Shown here piece after piece: positions 35,613-44,125 of a stretch of 64,000 bases of DNA. The position numbers and the translations under genes were made by a program. Origin of the DNA: Rhizobium sp. 007 (GTDB lineage: Bacteria > Pseudomonadota > Alphaproteobacteria > Rhizobiales > Rhizobiaceae); the NCBI RefSeq assembly GCF_015353075.1, contig NZ_CP064187.1, forward strand, positions 868,001 to 932,000, given 5' to 3'. The notes under the pieces were generated by a model. That model did no database searches and was not told the DNA's origin. It saw only the letters and a program-made list of their open reading frames with translations. Within the stretch, counting starts at the first letter, position 1. Each line of letters opens with the position of its first letter.

Positions 35613-37118
35613 CTACTGGAACGCCGTCTCGAAGAAGCTGCGAAGCTTGCGGGAATGCAGTGCCTCCGGCGGCATTGCCGCAAGCTTCTGGATGGCGCGG
35701 ATGCCGATCTGCAGGTGCTGGTTGACCTGTGTTCGATAGAAGGCGGTCGCCATGCCCGGCAGTTTCAGCTCGCCATGCAGCGGCTTGTCGGAAACGCAAA
35801 GAAGCGTGCCGTAGGGCACACGGAAGCGGAAGCCGTTGGCCGCGATCGTTGCCGATTCCATGTCGAGCGCGATGGCACGCGCCTGGGAGAGCCGCTTCAC
35901 AGGGCCGCGCTGGTCGCGTAGTTCCCAGTTGCGGTTGTCGATCGTGCCGACGGTGCCGGTGCGCATGATGCGCTTCAGCTCGAAGCCTTCGTAGCCGGTG
36001 ATTTCGGCGACGGCTGCTTCCAGCGCCACCTGCACTTCGGCAAGCGCGGGGATCGGCACCCAGACCGGCAGGTCGTCGTCGAGAACATGATCCTCGCGCA
36101 TATAGGCGTGCGCCAGGACATAGTCGCCGAGCCGCTGGCTGTTGCGCAACCCGGCGCAGTGGCCAAGCATCAGCCAGGCATGTGGGCGCAGAACGGCCAC
36201 GTGGTCGGTGATCGTCTTGGCGTTGGAGGGACCGACGCCGATATTGATCATGGTGATCCCGGCATGGCCCTTTTTCTTCAGGTGATAAGCAGGCATCTGC
36301 GGCAAGCGCGGGGCCGTGGCATCGGTTTCCGGCTGGCACGATCCGGCGTGGGTGATGATGTTGCCCGGCTCGACGAAGGCCGTATAGCCGTCCTCGCCGC
36401 CGCCCTTGGCTATCGTCCCGCGCGCCCAGGCGCAGAACTCGTCCATATAGAACTGGTAATTCGTGAAAAGCACGAAGTTCTGGAAGTGCTGCGCGCTCGT
36501 TGCTGTGTAGTGGGCAAGGCGGGCGAGCGAATAATCGGTGCGCTGCGCCGTGAAAGCGGCAAGCGGCGAGGGCTCGCCCGGCGGTGGGATATATTCGCCG
36601 TTGGCGATCTCGTCGTCGGTCGTATTGAGGTCTGGCGTGTCGAAGAGGTCGCGCATCGGAATGTCGATGAAGGTCGAGGCGGACGCTTCGACGTGCGCGC
36701 CCTCGCCGAAGGCGAAATGCAGCGGGATCGGCGTCGAGGACTCGGACACGACGATTGGAACGTTATGGCTCCTCATCAAGAGCGCCAGCTGTTCCTTCAG
36801 GTAGTGACGGAAAAGCTTCGGCCGGGTGACGGTCGTCGTATAGACGCCCGGCGCCGTCACATGCCCGTAGGAGAGGCGGGAGTCGACATGGCCGAAGCTG
36901 GTCGTCTCGATGCTGACCTGAGGGTAGAAGGCGCGGTAGCGCGAGGTAATCGGCGCGCCCTTGGCAAGCTCCGAAAAACTGTCGATCAGGAAGGTGGTAT
37001 TGCGTTCGTAGAGCGCAGTCAGCGCATCGACGGCCTGCGCTGGATCGTCGAAGCTTTGCGGTTCAAAGGCAGGTGGCGAGGAAATATCAAGAGGTAATGG
37101 AGAGATTCGTTTGCTCAT
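35613..37118 (-). CDS. amn: AMP nucleosidase
   Basis: The 501-residue enzyme hydrolyses AMP to adenine and ribose 5-phosphate. It has the N-terminal Amn-specific domain (PITSRYRAFYPQVSIETTSF, VTAPGVYTTTVTRPKLFRHY) and a C-terminal nucleoside phosphorylase-like domain (INIGVGPSNAKTITDHVAVL, AWLMLGHCAGLRNSQRLGDY, IALDMESATIAANGFRF with the catalytic-type acidic residues). Length fits the family. It is transcribed alone and adjusts adenylate pools. Confidence 0.95.
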   Translation of the reverse strand: MSKRISPLPLDISSPPAFEPQSFDDPAQAVDALTALYERNTTFLIDSFSELAKGAPITSRYRAFYPQVSIETTSFGHVDSRLSYGHVTAPGVYTTTVTRPKLFRHYLKEQLALLMRSHNVPIVVSESSTPIPLHFAFGEGAHVEASASTFIDIPMRDLFDTPDLNTTDDEIANGEYIPPPGEPSPLAAFTAQRTDYSLARLAHYTATSAQHFQNFVLFTNYQFYMDEFCAWARGTIAKGGGEDGYTAFVEPGNIITHAGSCQPETDATAPRLPQMPAYHLKKKGHAGITMINIGVGPSNAKTITDHVAVLRPHAWLMLGHCAGLRNSQRLGDYVLAHAYMREDHVLDDDLPVWVPIPALAEVQVALEAAVAEITGYEGFELKRIMRTGTVGTIDNRNWELRDQRGPVKRLSQARAIALDMESATIAANGFRFRVPYGTLLCVSDKPLHGELKLPGMATAFYRTQVNQHLQIGIRAIQKLAAMPPEALHSRKLRSFFETAFQ

Positions 37119-37182
37119 GGCGCATTATAGGTTGCCCTTTTTAACAAGCAAGCGACGCGCCTTCGGCCGGCGGGAGAATTAT

Positions 37183-37359
37183 TCAGCGGACGCCGGTGCA
37201 GAAGGGGCTGGTCACGTTGAGGCAGGTGTAGTTCGCACCGAAATGCGATTGTGCTCCGCCCCCGCCGCCGCGCACGACCGCTGCCGAAAATGTAATCGCG
37301 AAAACCGCCGCGAACAGCGTGATGACGGTGAAGCGTCTTGCGAGAATAAGCACGTCCAT
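37183..37359 (-). CDS. Small membrane or exported protein, 58 aa
   Basis: A frame from the ATG at 37359, after a GAGGAA ribosome site, reads MDVLILARRFTVITLFAAVF then AITFSAAVVRGGGGGA, a signal-peptide or anchor helix, followed by QSHFGANYTCLNVTSPFCTG and VR. The two C-terminal cysteines (YTC and FC) could form a disulfide in the periplasm. It is not related to its neighbours (amn upstream on the strand's 3' side, GST on the other strand). I know no family. Confidence 0.5.
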   Translation of the reverse strand: MDVLILARRFTVITLFAAVFAITFSAAVVRGGGGGAQSHFGANYTCLNVTSPFCTGVR

Positions 37360-37516
37360 GTTCCTCGGGCCGATATGCGTCTTATCGTTGAGATAACTCT
37401 TGCCACACGCCAGCTGAACGGGTGCTGAGGTTCCGGTTCATTTGGCGTTCACAATGGTCGACGGCTTGAAGGCGGCGCTTGGCAACTTATGTGTCTAGTC
37501 CCGCAAAGGAGATTTC

Positions 37517-38218
37517 ATGACCGCACCGATCGAACTTTACTACTGGCCGACCCCGAACGGCTTTAAGATCAGCATCATGCTCGAGGAACTCGGCGTTCCC
37601 TACGAGGTGAAGTACATCAACATCGGCAAGGGCGAGCAGTTCGCGCCCGACTTCCTGAAAATCGCGCCGAACAACCGCATGCCGGCGATCATCGATCCGG
37701 ACGGTCCCGGCGGGGCGCCGATCTCCGTCTTCGAATCCGGCGCCATTCTCCAATATCTCGGCCGCAAATACGGCAAGTTCTATCCACAGGACGAGCGCAC
37801 GCGCGTGCAGGTGGAAGAATGGCTCTTCTGGCAGGTCGGCGGCCTCGGCCCGATGGCCGGCCAGGCGCACCACTTCCGCAGCTATGCGCCGGAAAAGATC
37901 GAATACGGCATCAACCGCTACACGAACGAAGTGAACCGCCTCTACGGCGTGATGAACAGGCGGCTGGAAGGCCGCGGCTACTTCGCCGGCGACTATTCGA
38001 TCGCCGACATGGCCTGCATCGGCTGGGTGATCCCCTACGAGCGACAGGGACAGAACCTCAATGATTTCCCGAACCTCAAGGCCTGGTTCGAGCGCATGCA
38101 TCAGCGCCCGGCGGTCTTGAGGGGTATCGAAGTCGGCAAGGAAGAGCGCGAACGCCAGGCGAATCTCGCCGAGGACAAGGAAGCGCAGAAAATTCTCTTT
38201 GGCCAGCGCGCCCGCTGA
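37517..38218 (+). CDS. Glutathione S-transferase-family protein (YfcG/Ure2-like)
   Basis: The 233-residue protein has an N-terminal thioredoxin-like domain (ELYYWPTPNGFKISIMLEEL, NNRMPAIIDPDGPGGAPISV, FESGAILQYLGRKYGKFYP) and an all-helical C-terminal domain (YFAGDYSIADMACIGWVIPY). NG at residues 13-14 and ES in the GSH gamma-Glu site agree with the Nu-class disulfide-bond reductases of E. coli (YfcG, YghU). It probably reduces disulfides with GSH. A short gene, monocistronic by spacing. Confidence 0.92.
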   Translation: MTAPIELYYWPTPNGFKISIMLEELGVPYEVKYINIGKGEQFAPDFLKIAPNNRMPAIIDPDGPGGAPISVFESGAILQYLGRKYGKFYPQDERTRVQVEEWLFWQVGGLGPMAGQAHHFRSYAPEKIEYGINRYTNEVNRLYGVMNRRLEGRGYFAGDYSIADMACIGWVIPYERQGQNLNDFPNLKAWFERMHQRPAVLRGIEVGKEERERQANLAEDKEAQKILFGQRAR

Positions 38219-38733
38219 AGGCGGCACCCAAGGGTATGGCTTGAATGTCGAATTAAAGGCGAGGTCGCTTAAACCACGTTGTTAGGGCGGCCTTCCTTGT
38301 TCAAGATAATTCAGCCGTGAGTTCGCGGATTTCGATTGTTGCAGAAGGTCGCTTGGCAATGTTGCAAAAGTCAAAGGCTGCAACAGTTCCTCAACTTGTG
38401 AAGCGAAATGATGCCGGCTATCGACACGAAGTTAAAAATCGCTCTTCCCGAAATTGCCGATGATCGGTTGTTTTTCAGGGAGACGGCGTTCATCCATGTT
38501 GCGCGCGTTGTTCAGTCTGCCTTGGTTACTGGACAACGCTTTGACGGTGTCGCAACACCCCGCAGCCGCATCCTCTGGCATCTTGAGTCATCGATTTTTG
38601 CATGCGGGCACGCTGGCGTTGGCCCGGCATTTCTTCGGCCCTGACGACCAGGCTCGCGAGACTTCACGAGCGTTGGCCCAATAGCACCTCCTTGGAAGCC
38701 GATCCCGTGCAGTTTTTGCGGCCGCTTTTGATT
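38219..38733. other. Intergenic region of about 515 bases without a clear gene
   Basis: The GST gene ends at 38218 and the convergent DUF2147 gene ends at 38734. Two overlapping open frames on the plus strand (38408-38644 and 38454-38684, about 76-78 codons) have no ribosome site. The second (MLRALFSLPWLLDNALTVSQ in its middle) looks mildly protein-like but has no known pattern. The first 150 bases are AT-rich. It may be decayed coding sequence. Confidence 0.4.
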
Positions 38734-39072
38734 CTAAAGCCGCGTCCAGGTCTGCGACTTGCAGAGTACCTTAAGCACGCAGCCCTTCATCTTTAACGAA
38801 TTGCCGGAGAGGCTTCCCGAGCCGCTGTAGGTCTTGTCGTTTTTAGGGTCGGTGATCTCGCCGTTATAGGTGCCGCCGGTGCCGGCAAGTGTCCCGATCT
38901 TCTTGCCCGCGAATTTGCCGGTTTTCAGCGTCACGCAGTAGCTGCCGCCGCAAGAAGCGATTTGGGCGGTTTCGCCCGAGGCCGTCTTCCAGTTGCCGAC
39001 GATCGGCTCCTCCGCGCAAGCAAGGCTGGCTGAAAGCGCCATGGCGCCGGCGAGAATAAGTGTACGGATCAT
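38734..39072 (-). CDS. DUF2147 secreted protein
   Basis: The 112-residue precursor begins with a signal peptide (MIRTLILAGAMALSASLACA) cleaved near residue 20. The mature protein (EEPIVGNWKTASGETAQIAS, TYNGEITDPKNDKTYSGSGS, LKMKGCVLKVLCKSQTWTRL) is a shortened DUF2147 domain, a periplasmic beta-barrel-like fold of unknown role. Four cysteines (SCGGSYC and GCVLKVLC) may form two disulfides. Its upstream gap to 39513 contains its promoter. Confidence 0.87.
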   Translation of the reverse strand: MIRTLILAGAMALSASLACAEEPIVGNWKTASGETAQIASCGGSYCVTLKTGKFAGKKIGTLAGTGGTYNGEITDPKNDKTYSGSGSLSGNSLKMKGCVLKVLCKSQTWTRL

Positions 39073-39513
39073 CCTTTCCTCCCTGATGTCCTGAGCGCGG
39101 CGAAATTAACTGACGCGAACGTAAAGGTAAACAGGCGACAATCGTGAAATTTCGCTGATTTCCAAGGTGCTTTTTCGCAAAATTGTTTCCAGCCAGCTTT
39201 TTGCGGACTGATTTCGTGGTGAACGAAAGGTTGATTTTCAAACGTGAATCTTTCGTAAAATTGTCCGGAAAGTCCTTAATGCGCAGGGACTCCGATGTTT
39301 AACGAAAACCCAATTTTACCAAGCGTTTGCACTTTGTTTGTCTCAAATTAATCATGCATTTTAGGCGTTTTTTGAAAGCGTCCCGGCATAGTGGAGCTAT
39401 CAAACGAGCGGGGCAAACCCGCCGGACCGAAGGGACCGAAAGCTGCGATAGACGGCAGGGCCTGGAAGGTAAAACAGGGCAAGTCGATAACAGACTAAAC
39501 AGGGATTAAACCG
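39073..39513. other. AT-rich intergenic region between divergent genes
   Basis: These 441 bases separate DUF2147 and the SEL1 gene and are notably AT-rich between 39110 and 39360 compared with flanks. Repeated TTCGTAAAATTG/TTTTACGAAAG-like words near 39177 and 39247 (CAAAATTG, GTAAAATTG) are seen. No open frame looks real. It likely contains both promoters and may fold, but I cannot identify an RNA gene. Confidence 0.4.
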
Positions 39514-39780
39514 ATGGCACGCTTTGAAATGCACAATGCTGAAATGGCCACCATGGGTGGCGACAACAACGCCGATATCTTCTGCGAAATGGGCCTGATG
39601 TATGCAACGGGCCGCGGCTGCGACGTTGATCTCGTCGCCGCGCACAAGTGGTTGAACATCGCCGCGATCAAGGGCAACGACCGTGCTGCCGAACTTCGCG
39701 CCGATGTCGCCGCCACGATGGACAAGATGCAGCTCGCCGCGGCACTCCGCGCCGCCCGTGAGTGGATGACGGTCCACTGA
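39514..39780 (+). CDS. SEL1-like repeat small protein, 88 aa
   Basis: The 88-residue protein (MARFEMHNAEMATMGGDNNA) contains a single SEL1-type helical hairpin: IFCEMGLMYATGRGCDVDLV then AAHKWLNIAAIKGNDRAAEL, the typical LGxxYxxGxGVxxDxxxAxxW pattern. SEL1 repeats mediate protein contacts. It is cytoplasmic by appearance, with no signal peptide. A single repeat unit in a free-standing protein is a form common in Rhizobiales, from memory. A hairpin follows at 39880. Confidence 0.8.
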   Translation: MARFEMHNAEMATMGGDNNADIFCEMGLMYATGRGCDVDLVAAHKWLNIAAIKGNDRAAELRADVAATMDKMQLAAALRAAREWMTVH

Positions 39781-39879
39781 GACCGTCTCCGGCGCGAAGG
39801 AACAATTGAGAGAAATAACAACCTCAAAAGAGGGGACTGGCGGGGCGCCTTGGACGGGGCCGGGGCCGGGAGAACGGAA

Positions 39880-39916
39880 ACCGCGACCGGCAGGTAACAA
39901 GGCCGGCGCGGTCTTT
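39880..39916 (+). terminator. Terminator-like hairpin after the SEL1 gene
   Basis: ACCGCGACCGGC pairs with GCCGGCGCGGT, with one bulged A, around a ten-base loop, and is followed by CTTTCC on the plus strand. It sits 100 bases past the SEL1 stop and just before the convergent aminotransferase stop. Confidence 0.45.
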
Positions 39917-39920
39917 CCAT

Positions 39921-41033
39921 TTAGTCCAGCAAGCGGAGAACCTTGGGCAGCGCTTCCTCGAAGCGGGCCATATCCCGCTCCGGCCCGACGCTGACGCGGA
40001 CGCAGCGGTTGAGCGGCGCGACACCCGGCATGCGGATGAAGACGCCGTGCTGCATCAGCCCGTCGACGATTGAGCGGGCATAGGTACCGTCGCGTCCGGC
40101 GTCGATTGCGACGAAGTTCGTGGCCGACGGCAGCGGCGAAAGCTGGTTGGCGCGGGCGATCGAGGCGATGCGTTCGCGCGCGGCATGGATATTGCCGACG
40201 ACCTCGGCGAGATAGGCCTGATCCTTGAGCGCGGCAAGTGCAGCCGCCGTCGCCAGCCGGTTCATGCCGAAATGGTTCCTGATCTTGTCGAAGGCCAGCG
40301 CCGTGCCGGGCGTCGAGATGGCATAGCCGACGCGTGCCCCGGCGAGACCATAGGCCTTCGAGAAGGTACGGGTGCGCACGACGTTCGGCAGGCCGATCAG
40401 CGCCTCGATCGAGGGAAGTGAGCCGGCAGGGCCGGTTTCGCTATAGGCCTCGTCGAGCACCAGCAGGCAGGTTTCCGGAAGGGCGCGGGCGAAGGCGACG
40501 ATCCTGTCGGCATCCCACCAGCTTCCCATCGGATTGTCCGGATTGGCGAAGTAAACGAGCGGGGCGCTTTCGCGCTTCACCGCATCGAGCAGGCCGGAGA
40601 GATCCTCGCGGTCGTTGACGTAGGGCACTGTCACCAGCCGTCCGCCGAAGCCTGCGACGTGGAAATTGAAGGTCGGATAGCCACCGAGCGACGTGACGAC
40701 CGGCATTCCCGGTTCGATCACCATGCGGACGATCTGGCCGAGGAGTTCGTCGATGCCGCCGCCGATCGCGATATTGGCAGCCGTCACGCCGAGATGAGCA
40801 GCCAGCGCCTCGCGGAGATCGAAGTTCTCCGGATCGTTGTATTTCCAGATATCGCCGGCCTGCTCGCGCATCGCGGCAAGCACGGAGGGCGCGGGGCCGA
40901 AGCCGTTTTCGTTGGCGCCGATGCGGGCCTCGACCTTGAGGCCGCGCTGGCGCTCGATGGCCTCGGGGCCGACAAAGGGAACGGTGGAAGGAAGGACGCT
41001 GACCAGCGGCGTGAAGCGCGAGAAGGCGGACAT
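39921..41033 (-). CDS. PLP-dependent aminotransferase, histidinol-phosphate aminotransferase-like
   Basis: The 370-residue protein is a fold-type I class I/II aminotransferase of the HisC branch: ARIGANENGFGPAPSVLAAM near the N-terminus, NDPENFDLREALAAHLGV, GGIDELLGQIVRMVIEPGMP, FANPDNPMGSWWDADRIVAF, VLDEAYSE with the PLP Asp, and the Schiff-base Lys in RTFSKAYGLAGARVGYA. It is likely a second HisC paralogue acting on an aromatic or histidinol-phosphate-like substrate, because no his genes are near. ATG at 41033. Confidence 0.9.
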   Translation of the reverse strand: MSAFSRFTPLVSVLPSTVPFVGPEAIERQRGLKVEARIGANENGFGPAPSVLAAMREQAGDIWKYNDPENFDLREALAAHLGVTAANIAIGGGIDELLGQIVRMVIEPGMPVVTSLGGYPTFNFHVAGFGGRLVTVPYVNDREDLSGLLDAVKRESAPLVYFANPDNPMGSWWDADRIVAFARALPETCLLVLDEAYSETGPAGSLPSIEALIGLPNVVRTRTFSKAYGLAGARVGYAISTPGTALAFDKIRNHFGMNRLATAAALAALKDQAYLAEVVGNIHAARERIASIARANQLSPLPSATNFVAIDAGRDGTYARSIVDGLMQHGVFIRMPGVAPLNRCVRVSVGPERDMARFEEALPKVLRLLD

Positions 41034-41124
41034 CGAAATGCAGGTTCCAGGGATGATAAAATCGCGCCAACAATAGGCGCTGCCATCCTCATGGCAAGGA
41101 AGATTATTCTATCGCGCGCGTAGC

Positions 41125-41532
41125 TTACGGTCTGCTTTCGATACGCGGTGCGCGATACGCTTCGATCGCTTCGAGATTGCCGGCCATGAAGTCGGCGCGC
41201 ACGACGCGCCGAAGCACTTCGGGGTCCAGCGTGTTGATGAAGCGGACACCGATGCGCTCGTTGTTGCGGTGCACCTCCGCGCAGCCGATGCGATAGGCAA
41301 GGCCGAGAATGTTGAGATAGTAGTGTTTCGGCAGCCCGGCCGCCGACGAGACGACGAAGGTGGCGCCGCCGCGGGAAATATCCAGGATCTCCGCGCTTCG
41401 AAGCGAGATGCCGGTCAGGCACGGGCGGACGGCGACGATGCGGGCCGGGCGCCGCACGTTGAACTGTTCCCAGCGTACGTCGTAAACTTCCGATCTGACC
41501 GTAGCAAGGTGGGTTGCTCGGAGCATGGACAT
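41125..41532 (-). CDS. PilZ-domain protein with intact c-di-GMP motif
   Basis: The 135-residue protein is a single PilZ domain. The c-di-GMP-binding residues are present: RxxxR at R27-R31 (NVRRPARIVAV) and DxSxxG at D51-G56 (EILDISRGGATFVV). It should bind cyclic di-GMP and act as an effector on motility, polysaccharide or attachment functions. A second, degenerate PilZ gene lies 2 kb away, and a host-attachment-family gene sits between them. Confidence 0.87.
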   Translation of the reverse strand: MSMLRATHLATVRSEVYDVRWEQFNVRRPARIVAVRPCLTGISLRSAEILDISRGGATFVVSSAAGLPKHYYLNILGLAYRIGCAEVHRNNERIGVRFINTLDPEVLRRVVRADFMAGNLEAIEAYRAPRIESRP

Positions 41533-41802
41533 GACGCGGCTCTCCCTGGGCCAAGCTCATCCTGGCCCTGTTGTCGCATAGCGTTACATGAATGTTTTTC
41601 GCATTCGTCAAACGGATCGAGATAATTTTAATGAAAGCTAATTTTGTTTTAAGTGCACAGGCCTGATTTCGTTCGTTCAGGCATCGGATCACCTCTCCGA
41701 ATCGATTTATGCGTGGACCCTCCGAACTCTTTCAATTACTGTACGTTTTGCCTCTGTCGATGAAGCATTTCGCTTCGAATTATCATTTAAGAGGAAACGA
41801 AA

Positions 41803-42249
41803 ATGGCTGACATCAAAGTGCCGTGGGAATCATGGGTCGTGGTCTGTGATGGTGCGAAGGCTTTGATCATGCGCAATGCAGGCAATGCGCTTCTCATGAA
41901 CCTGCAGGTGCATGAAACGCTGAGCCAACCAAGCGAGCCTACCCGCGAACTCGGCACCGATAAGCCAGGACGGGCCCATGCTCCTGACGGCACGAGCGGC
42001 AGCGCCATGGAGCAAACAGACTGGCAGGAGCAGGCGGAAGCCGATTTTTTGAGGCGGATCGCCGCGAAGTTGGATAAGCTGGTCCGTGAAAGGAACGGTA
42101 GCCGCATCATCCTGGTTGCGCCGCCCAAGGCGCTCGGTACTTTGAGACCGAACCTGAGCGCCGAAGCCCAGGCAGCCATCTCCGCGGAAGTCCCCAAGGA
42201 TTATACCAACATGCCGGTCGATGAGATCGAGCGCCGCCTGGCTGCCTGA
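41803..42249 (+). CDS. Host attachment family protein (Host_attach)
   Basis: The 148-residue protein (DIKVPWESWVVVCDGAKALI, RELGTDKPGRAHAPDGTSGS, ADFLRRIAAKLDKLVRERNG, IILVAPPKALGTLRPNL) matches the family annotated as required for attachment to host cells, first described around Agrobacterium attachment; the fold resembles ribosome-associated eRF1-like domains. No signal peptide, so it acts in the cytoplasm. ATG at 41803 follows GAGGAAACGAAA. A strong terminator follows. Confidence 0.87.
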   Translation: MADIKVPWESWVVVCDGAKALIMRNAGNALLMNLQVHETLSQPSEPTRELGTDKPGRAHAPDGTSGSAMEQTDWQEQAEADFLRRIAAKLDKLVRERNGSRIILVAPPKALGTLRPNLSAEAQAAISAEVPKDYTNMPVDEIERRLAA

Positions 42250-42267
42250 TCGTATCACCGGAAGAAG

Positions 42268-42296
42268 AGCGCGGGCAAAAGGCTCGCGCTTTTTTC
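42268..42296 (+). terminator. Strong terminator after the host-attachment gene
   Basis: AGCGCGGGC pairs with GGCTCGCGCT (one G-T pair) around a short A-rich loop and is followed by TTTTTT. It is a textbook rho-independent terminator, and its 3' end touches the stop of the convergent LysR gene. Confidence 0.88.
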
Positions 42297-43161
42297 ATCC
42301 ACCGCTCTTTCGCCCTGCAAACAAATCCTCGCTCTCGCCGAAAAGCGCCGCAAGCCTGTCGATGACCGTGCGCACCTCCGGACGCTGGCGCTCGTCGTCA
42401 TGCGCCGTGATCCACATGTCATAGGTGAGCGGCTCGATGATCGGTCCGGCGCGCGTCAGGCCGGGCTCAGCATCGCCTATGAAGCATGGCAGCACGCCGC
42501 GGCCGGCGCCGCCGCGGATCAGGTGGAAGAGCATATGTGGCGTGTTCGTCCAGCCGGTGATCCAATAGTCCGGCTGCTCGAAGGTCCATTTGTCCGCCGG
42601 TGTGATCGCGATGTCGGTGCCCAGCGAAATCCAGTTGCGGTTGTCATCGTCGAAGCTTGCCGCCTGGTAGGCGGCGTGCGCTACCGTTACCGAACGCCGG
42701 ATCGCGATATTGCCGTTTTCCGGACGGCTGTGCCGGATGGCGATATGCGCTTCGCGATAGGTGAAATCGACGCCCGCGTCGCAGGTCTTGTAGCACATGC
42801 GGAACCGGTCTTTCGGCGTCCAGATTCTTGCCAAGTGGTCGGCGATGAAACGCGACGTCCAGCTGTCGGCAGCCGTCGAAACGATCGGCAGGGTCAGCAC
42901 TTCGCCGCGCCAGTCGGAGATCGACTGCGCGGCCTCCTGCATCAGGCGCACGCGCTCCAGAAGCGCCGTGCCGTCCTTTGCCAGAAGATAGCCGGTTGGC
43001 CCACGTGTGAAGAGCGCGCGGCCCGTAGCGCGCTCGAGCGCTAGCATGCGCCGGCCGATTGTCGGCGCGCTGAGGCCGGTCTTTGACGCAGCCGCCGACA
43101 GTCCTCCGGCGGTCGCAACATGGAAGAAGAGTTGAAGATCGTCCCAGTTCGCGTCTTTCAT
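42295..43161 (-). CDS. LysR-family transcriptional regulator
   Basis: The 288-residue protein has the N-terminal winged helix (LQLFFHVATAGGLSAAASKT, LSAPTIGRRMLALERATGRA LFTRGPTGY region) and a C-terminal periplasmic-binding-like ligand domain. LFHLIRGGAGRGVLPCFIGD is the usual end-of-domain pattern. Its regulon is unknown; no operon-like partner is directly divergent except an uncertain small frame at 43239. ATG at 43161. Confidence 0.92.
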   Translation of the reverse strand: MKDANWDDLQLFFHVATAGGLSAAASKTGLSAPTIGRRMLALERATGRALFTRGPTGYLLAKDGTALLERVRLMQEAAQSISDWRGEVLTLPIVSTAADSWTSRFIADHLARIWTPKDRFRMCYKTCDAGVDFTYREAHIAIRHSRPENGNIAIRRSVTVAHAAYQAASFDDDNRNWISLGTDIAITPADKWTFEQPDYWITGWTNTPHMLFHLIRGGAGRGVLPCFIGDAEPGLTRAGPIIEPLTYDMWITAHDDERQRPEVRTVIDRLAALFGESEDLFAGRKSGG

Positions 43162-43437
43162 TTTTGAAAACCCCCTTTCTTCCGCAGGCTCTACATTCGG
43201 CTGCGGCGAAGGCCTAGTTCAAGTGCTCCAACAGATAGATGGAGAACCTGACAATGCTTCTCAACTGGGCTGTTCTCTGGAACGAGCTGGAGACAAGAAA
43301 CAGAAGCCGCCGCCGCGATCCCCTGGCAGACCCGCTCGACGGGCCAGAATGGGACGGCCTGCGGTGGCTCCTGCCGTTGATCGTGTGGTTTGCCGCGCGC
43401 GACAGTGCCCGCCCTCCCGACCGGGCAGCAAGGCGCG

Positions 43438-43788
43438 TCAGACGTCCGCTTCGAAGCTCAGGCGCAGCACATGGTGCAGGAATTCGGCATTGATCAGCAT
43501 GTTGAAGCTGATCGTCACAAGCTCGCCTTCGCGTTTGACGACCGTCGAACCGATCTCGTCTCGGATGCCGAGGATTTCCAGGAAGAAATGGTTCGGAACC
43601 TCGAGCGTCGGGCTCACTTCGAGGACGGCGCCGGCGAGATTGATGGTGCGGATTAGGCAGCGGACCTGCGTGCCGGTGCTGAGGTGATGGCCGACGAAAA
43701 TGATCTTGCCGGGCCGGTCGAGCGAGAAATCCCGGTAGGATTTCTCCCGCTCGTTACTGTCGTCGTTGAGGTGCGTCTGAAAGGCCAT
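43438..43788 (-). CDS. Degenerate PilZ-domain protein
   Basis: From the ATG at 43788 (GGAGG ribosome site six bases before it) the protein has 116 residues. It aligns by eye with the PilZ protein at 41125: VPNHFFLEILGIRDEIGSTV here against LPKHYYLNILGLAYRIGCAE there. The RxxxR motif is not kept (DRPGKIIF) and the DxSxxG motif is TINLAGAVLEV, so cyclic di-GMP binding is unlikely by the usual mode. It may be a partner or a decoy of a c-di-GMP system. Confidence 0.75.
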   Translation of the reverse strand: MAFQTHLNDDSNEREKSYRDFSLDRPGKIIFVGHHLSTGTQVRCLIRTINLAGAVLEVSPTLEVPNHFFLEILGIRDEIGSTVVKREGELVTISFNMLINAEFLHHVLRLSFEADV

Positions 43789-44125
43789 TTCAGCCTCCGC
43801 TCGTTGTACGATTGAAAGGTAACGCATGAATGCTGACAGGTACTGAACCGGATCAATAGAATTTGAGCCTTATGCGTAGCTGGACGAAAAAACCCTTGAT
43901 TTCGGCAATGGCGGAAGAGCCGCGCGGTCATTCTGGGGCAATTCTTGACAGAGCCGGCCGCTTCGCCCATATCAAGCGCCGGTTCGAGGCGCCGGCCGCT
44001 CGCGGATGAAAGTCCATGGTGAAGTCCTCGAAGTTCACGTCGCAGCCAATTGGTGCATGCTGACCGACGGCAATGCGAGCTCCCCTTTGCAGTCAAAATG
44101 GCATGCCTTCCGAAAGGCTCAGCAC
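43789..44125. other. Intergenic region between PilZ and glyoxalase-related genes
   Basis: These 337 bases separate two divergent genes. I see no ribosome-site-backed frame. A candidate promoter area for the PilZ gene lies around 43830-43870 (TGACAGG and AATAGAATTTG). A frame in phase with the next gene begins at 44006 but is arginine- and cysteine-rich and lacks a ribosome site. Confidence 0.35.

Noticed and set aside
38454..38684. A 76-codon plus-strand frame in the gap after the GST gene
   Set aside because: No ribosome site and no family resemblance. Left as possible decayed sequence.
43239..43493. An 84-codon frame divergent from the LysR gene
   Set aside because: The first 60 codons look mildly protein-like, but there is no ribosome site, and the end is arginine-rich and overlaps the PilZ gene by about 56 bases.
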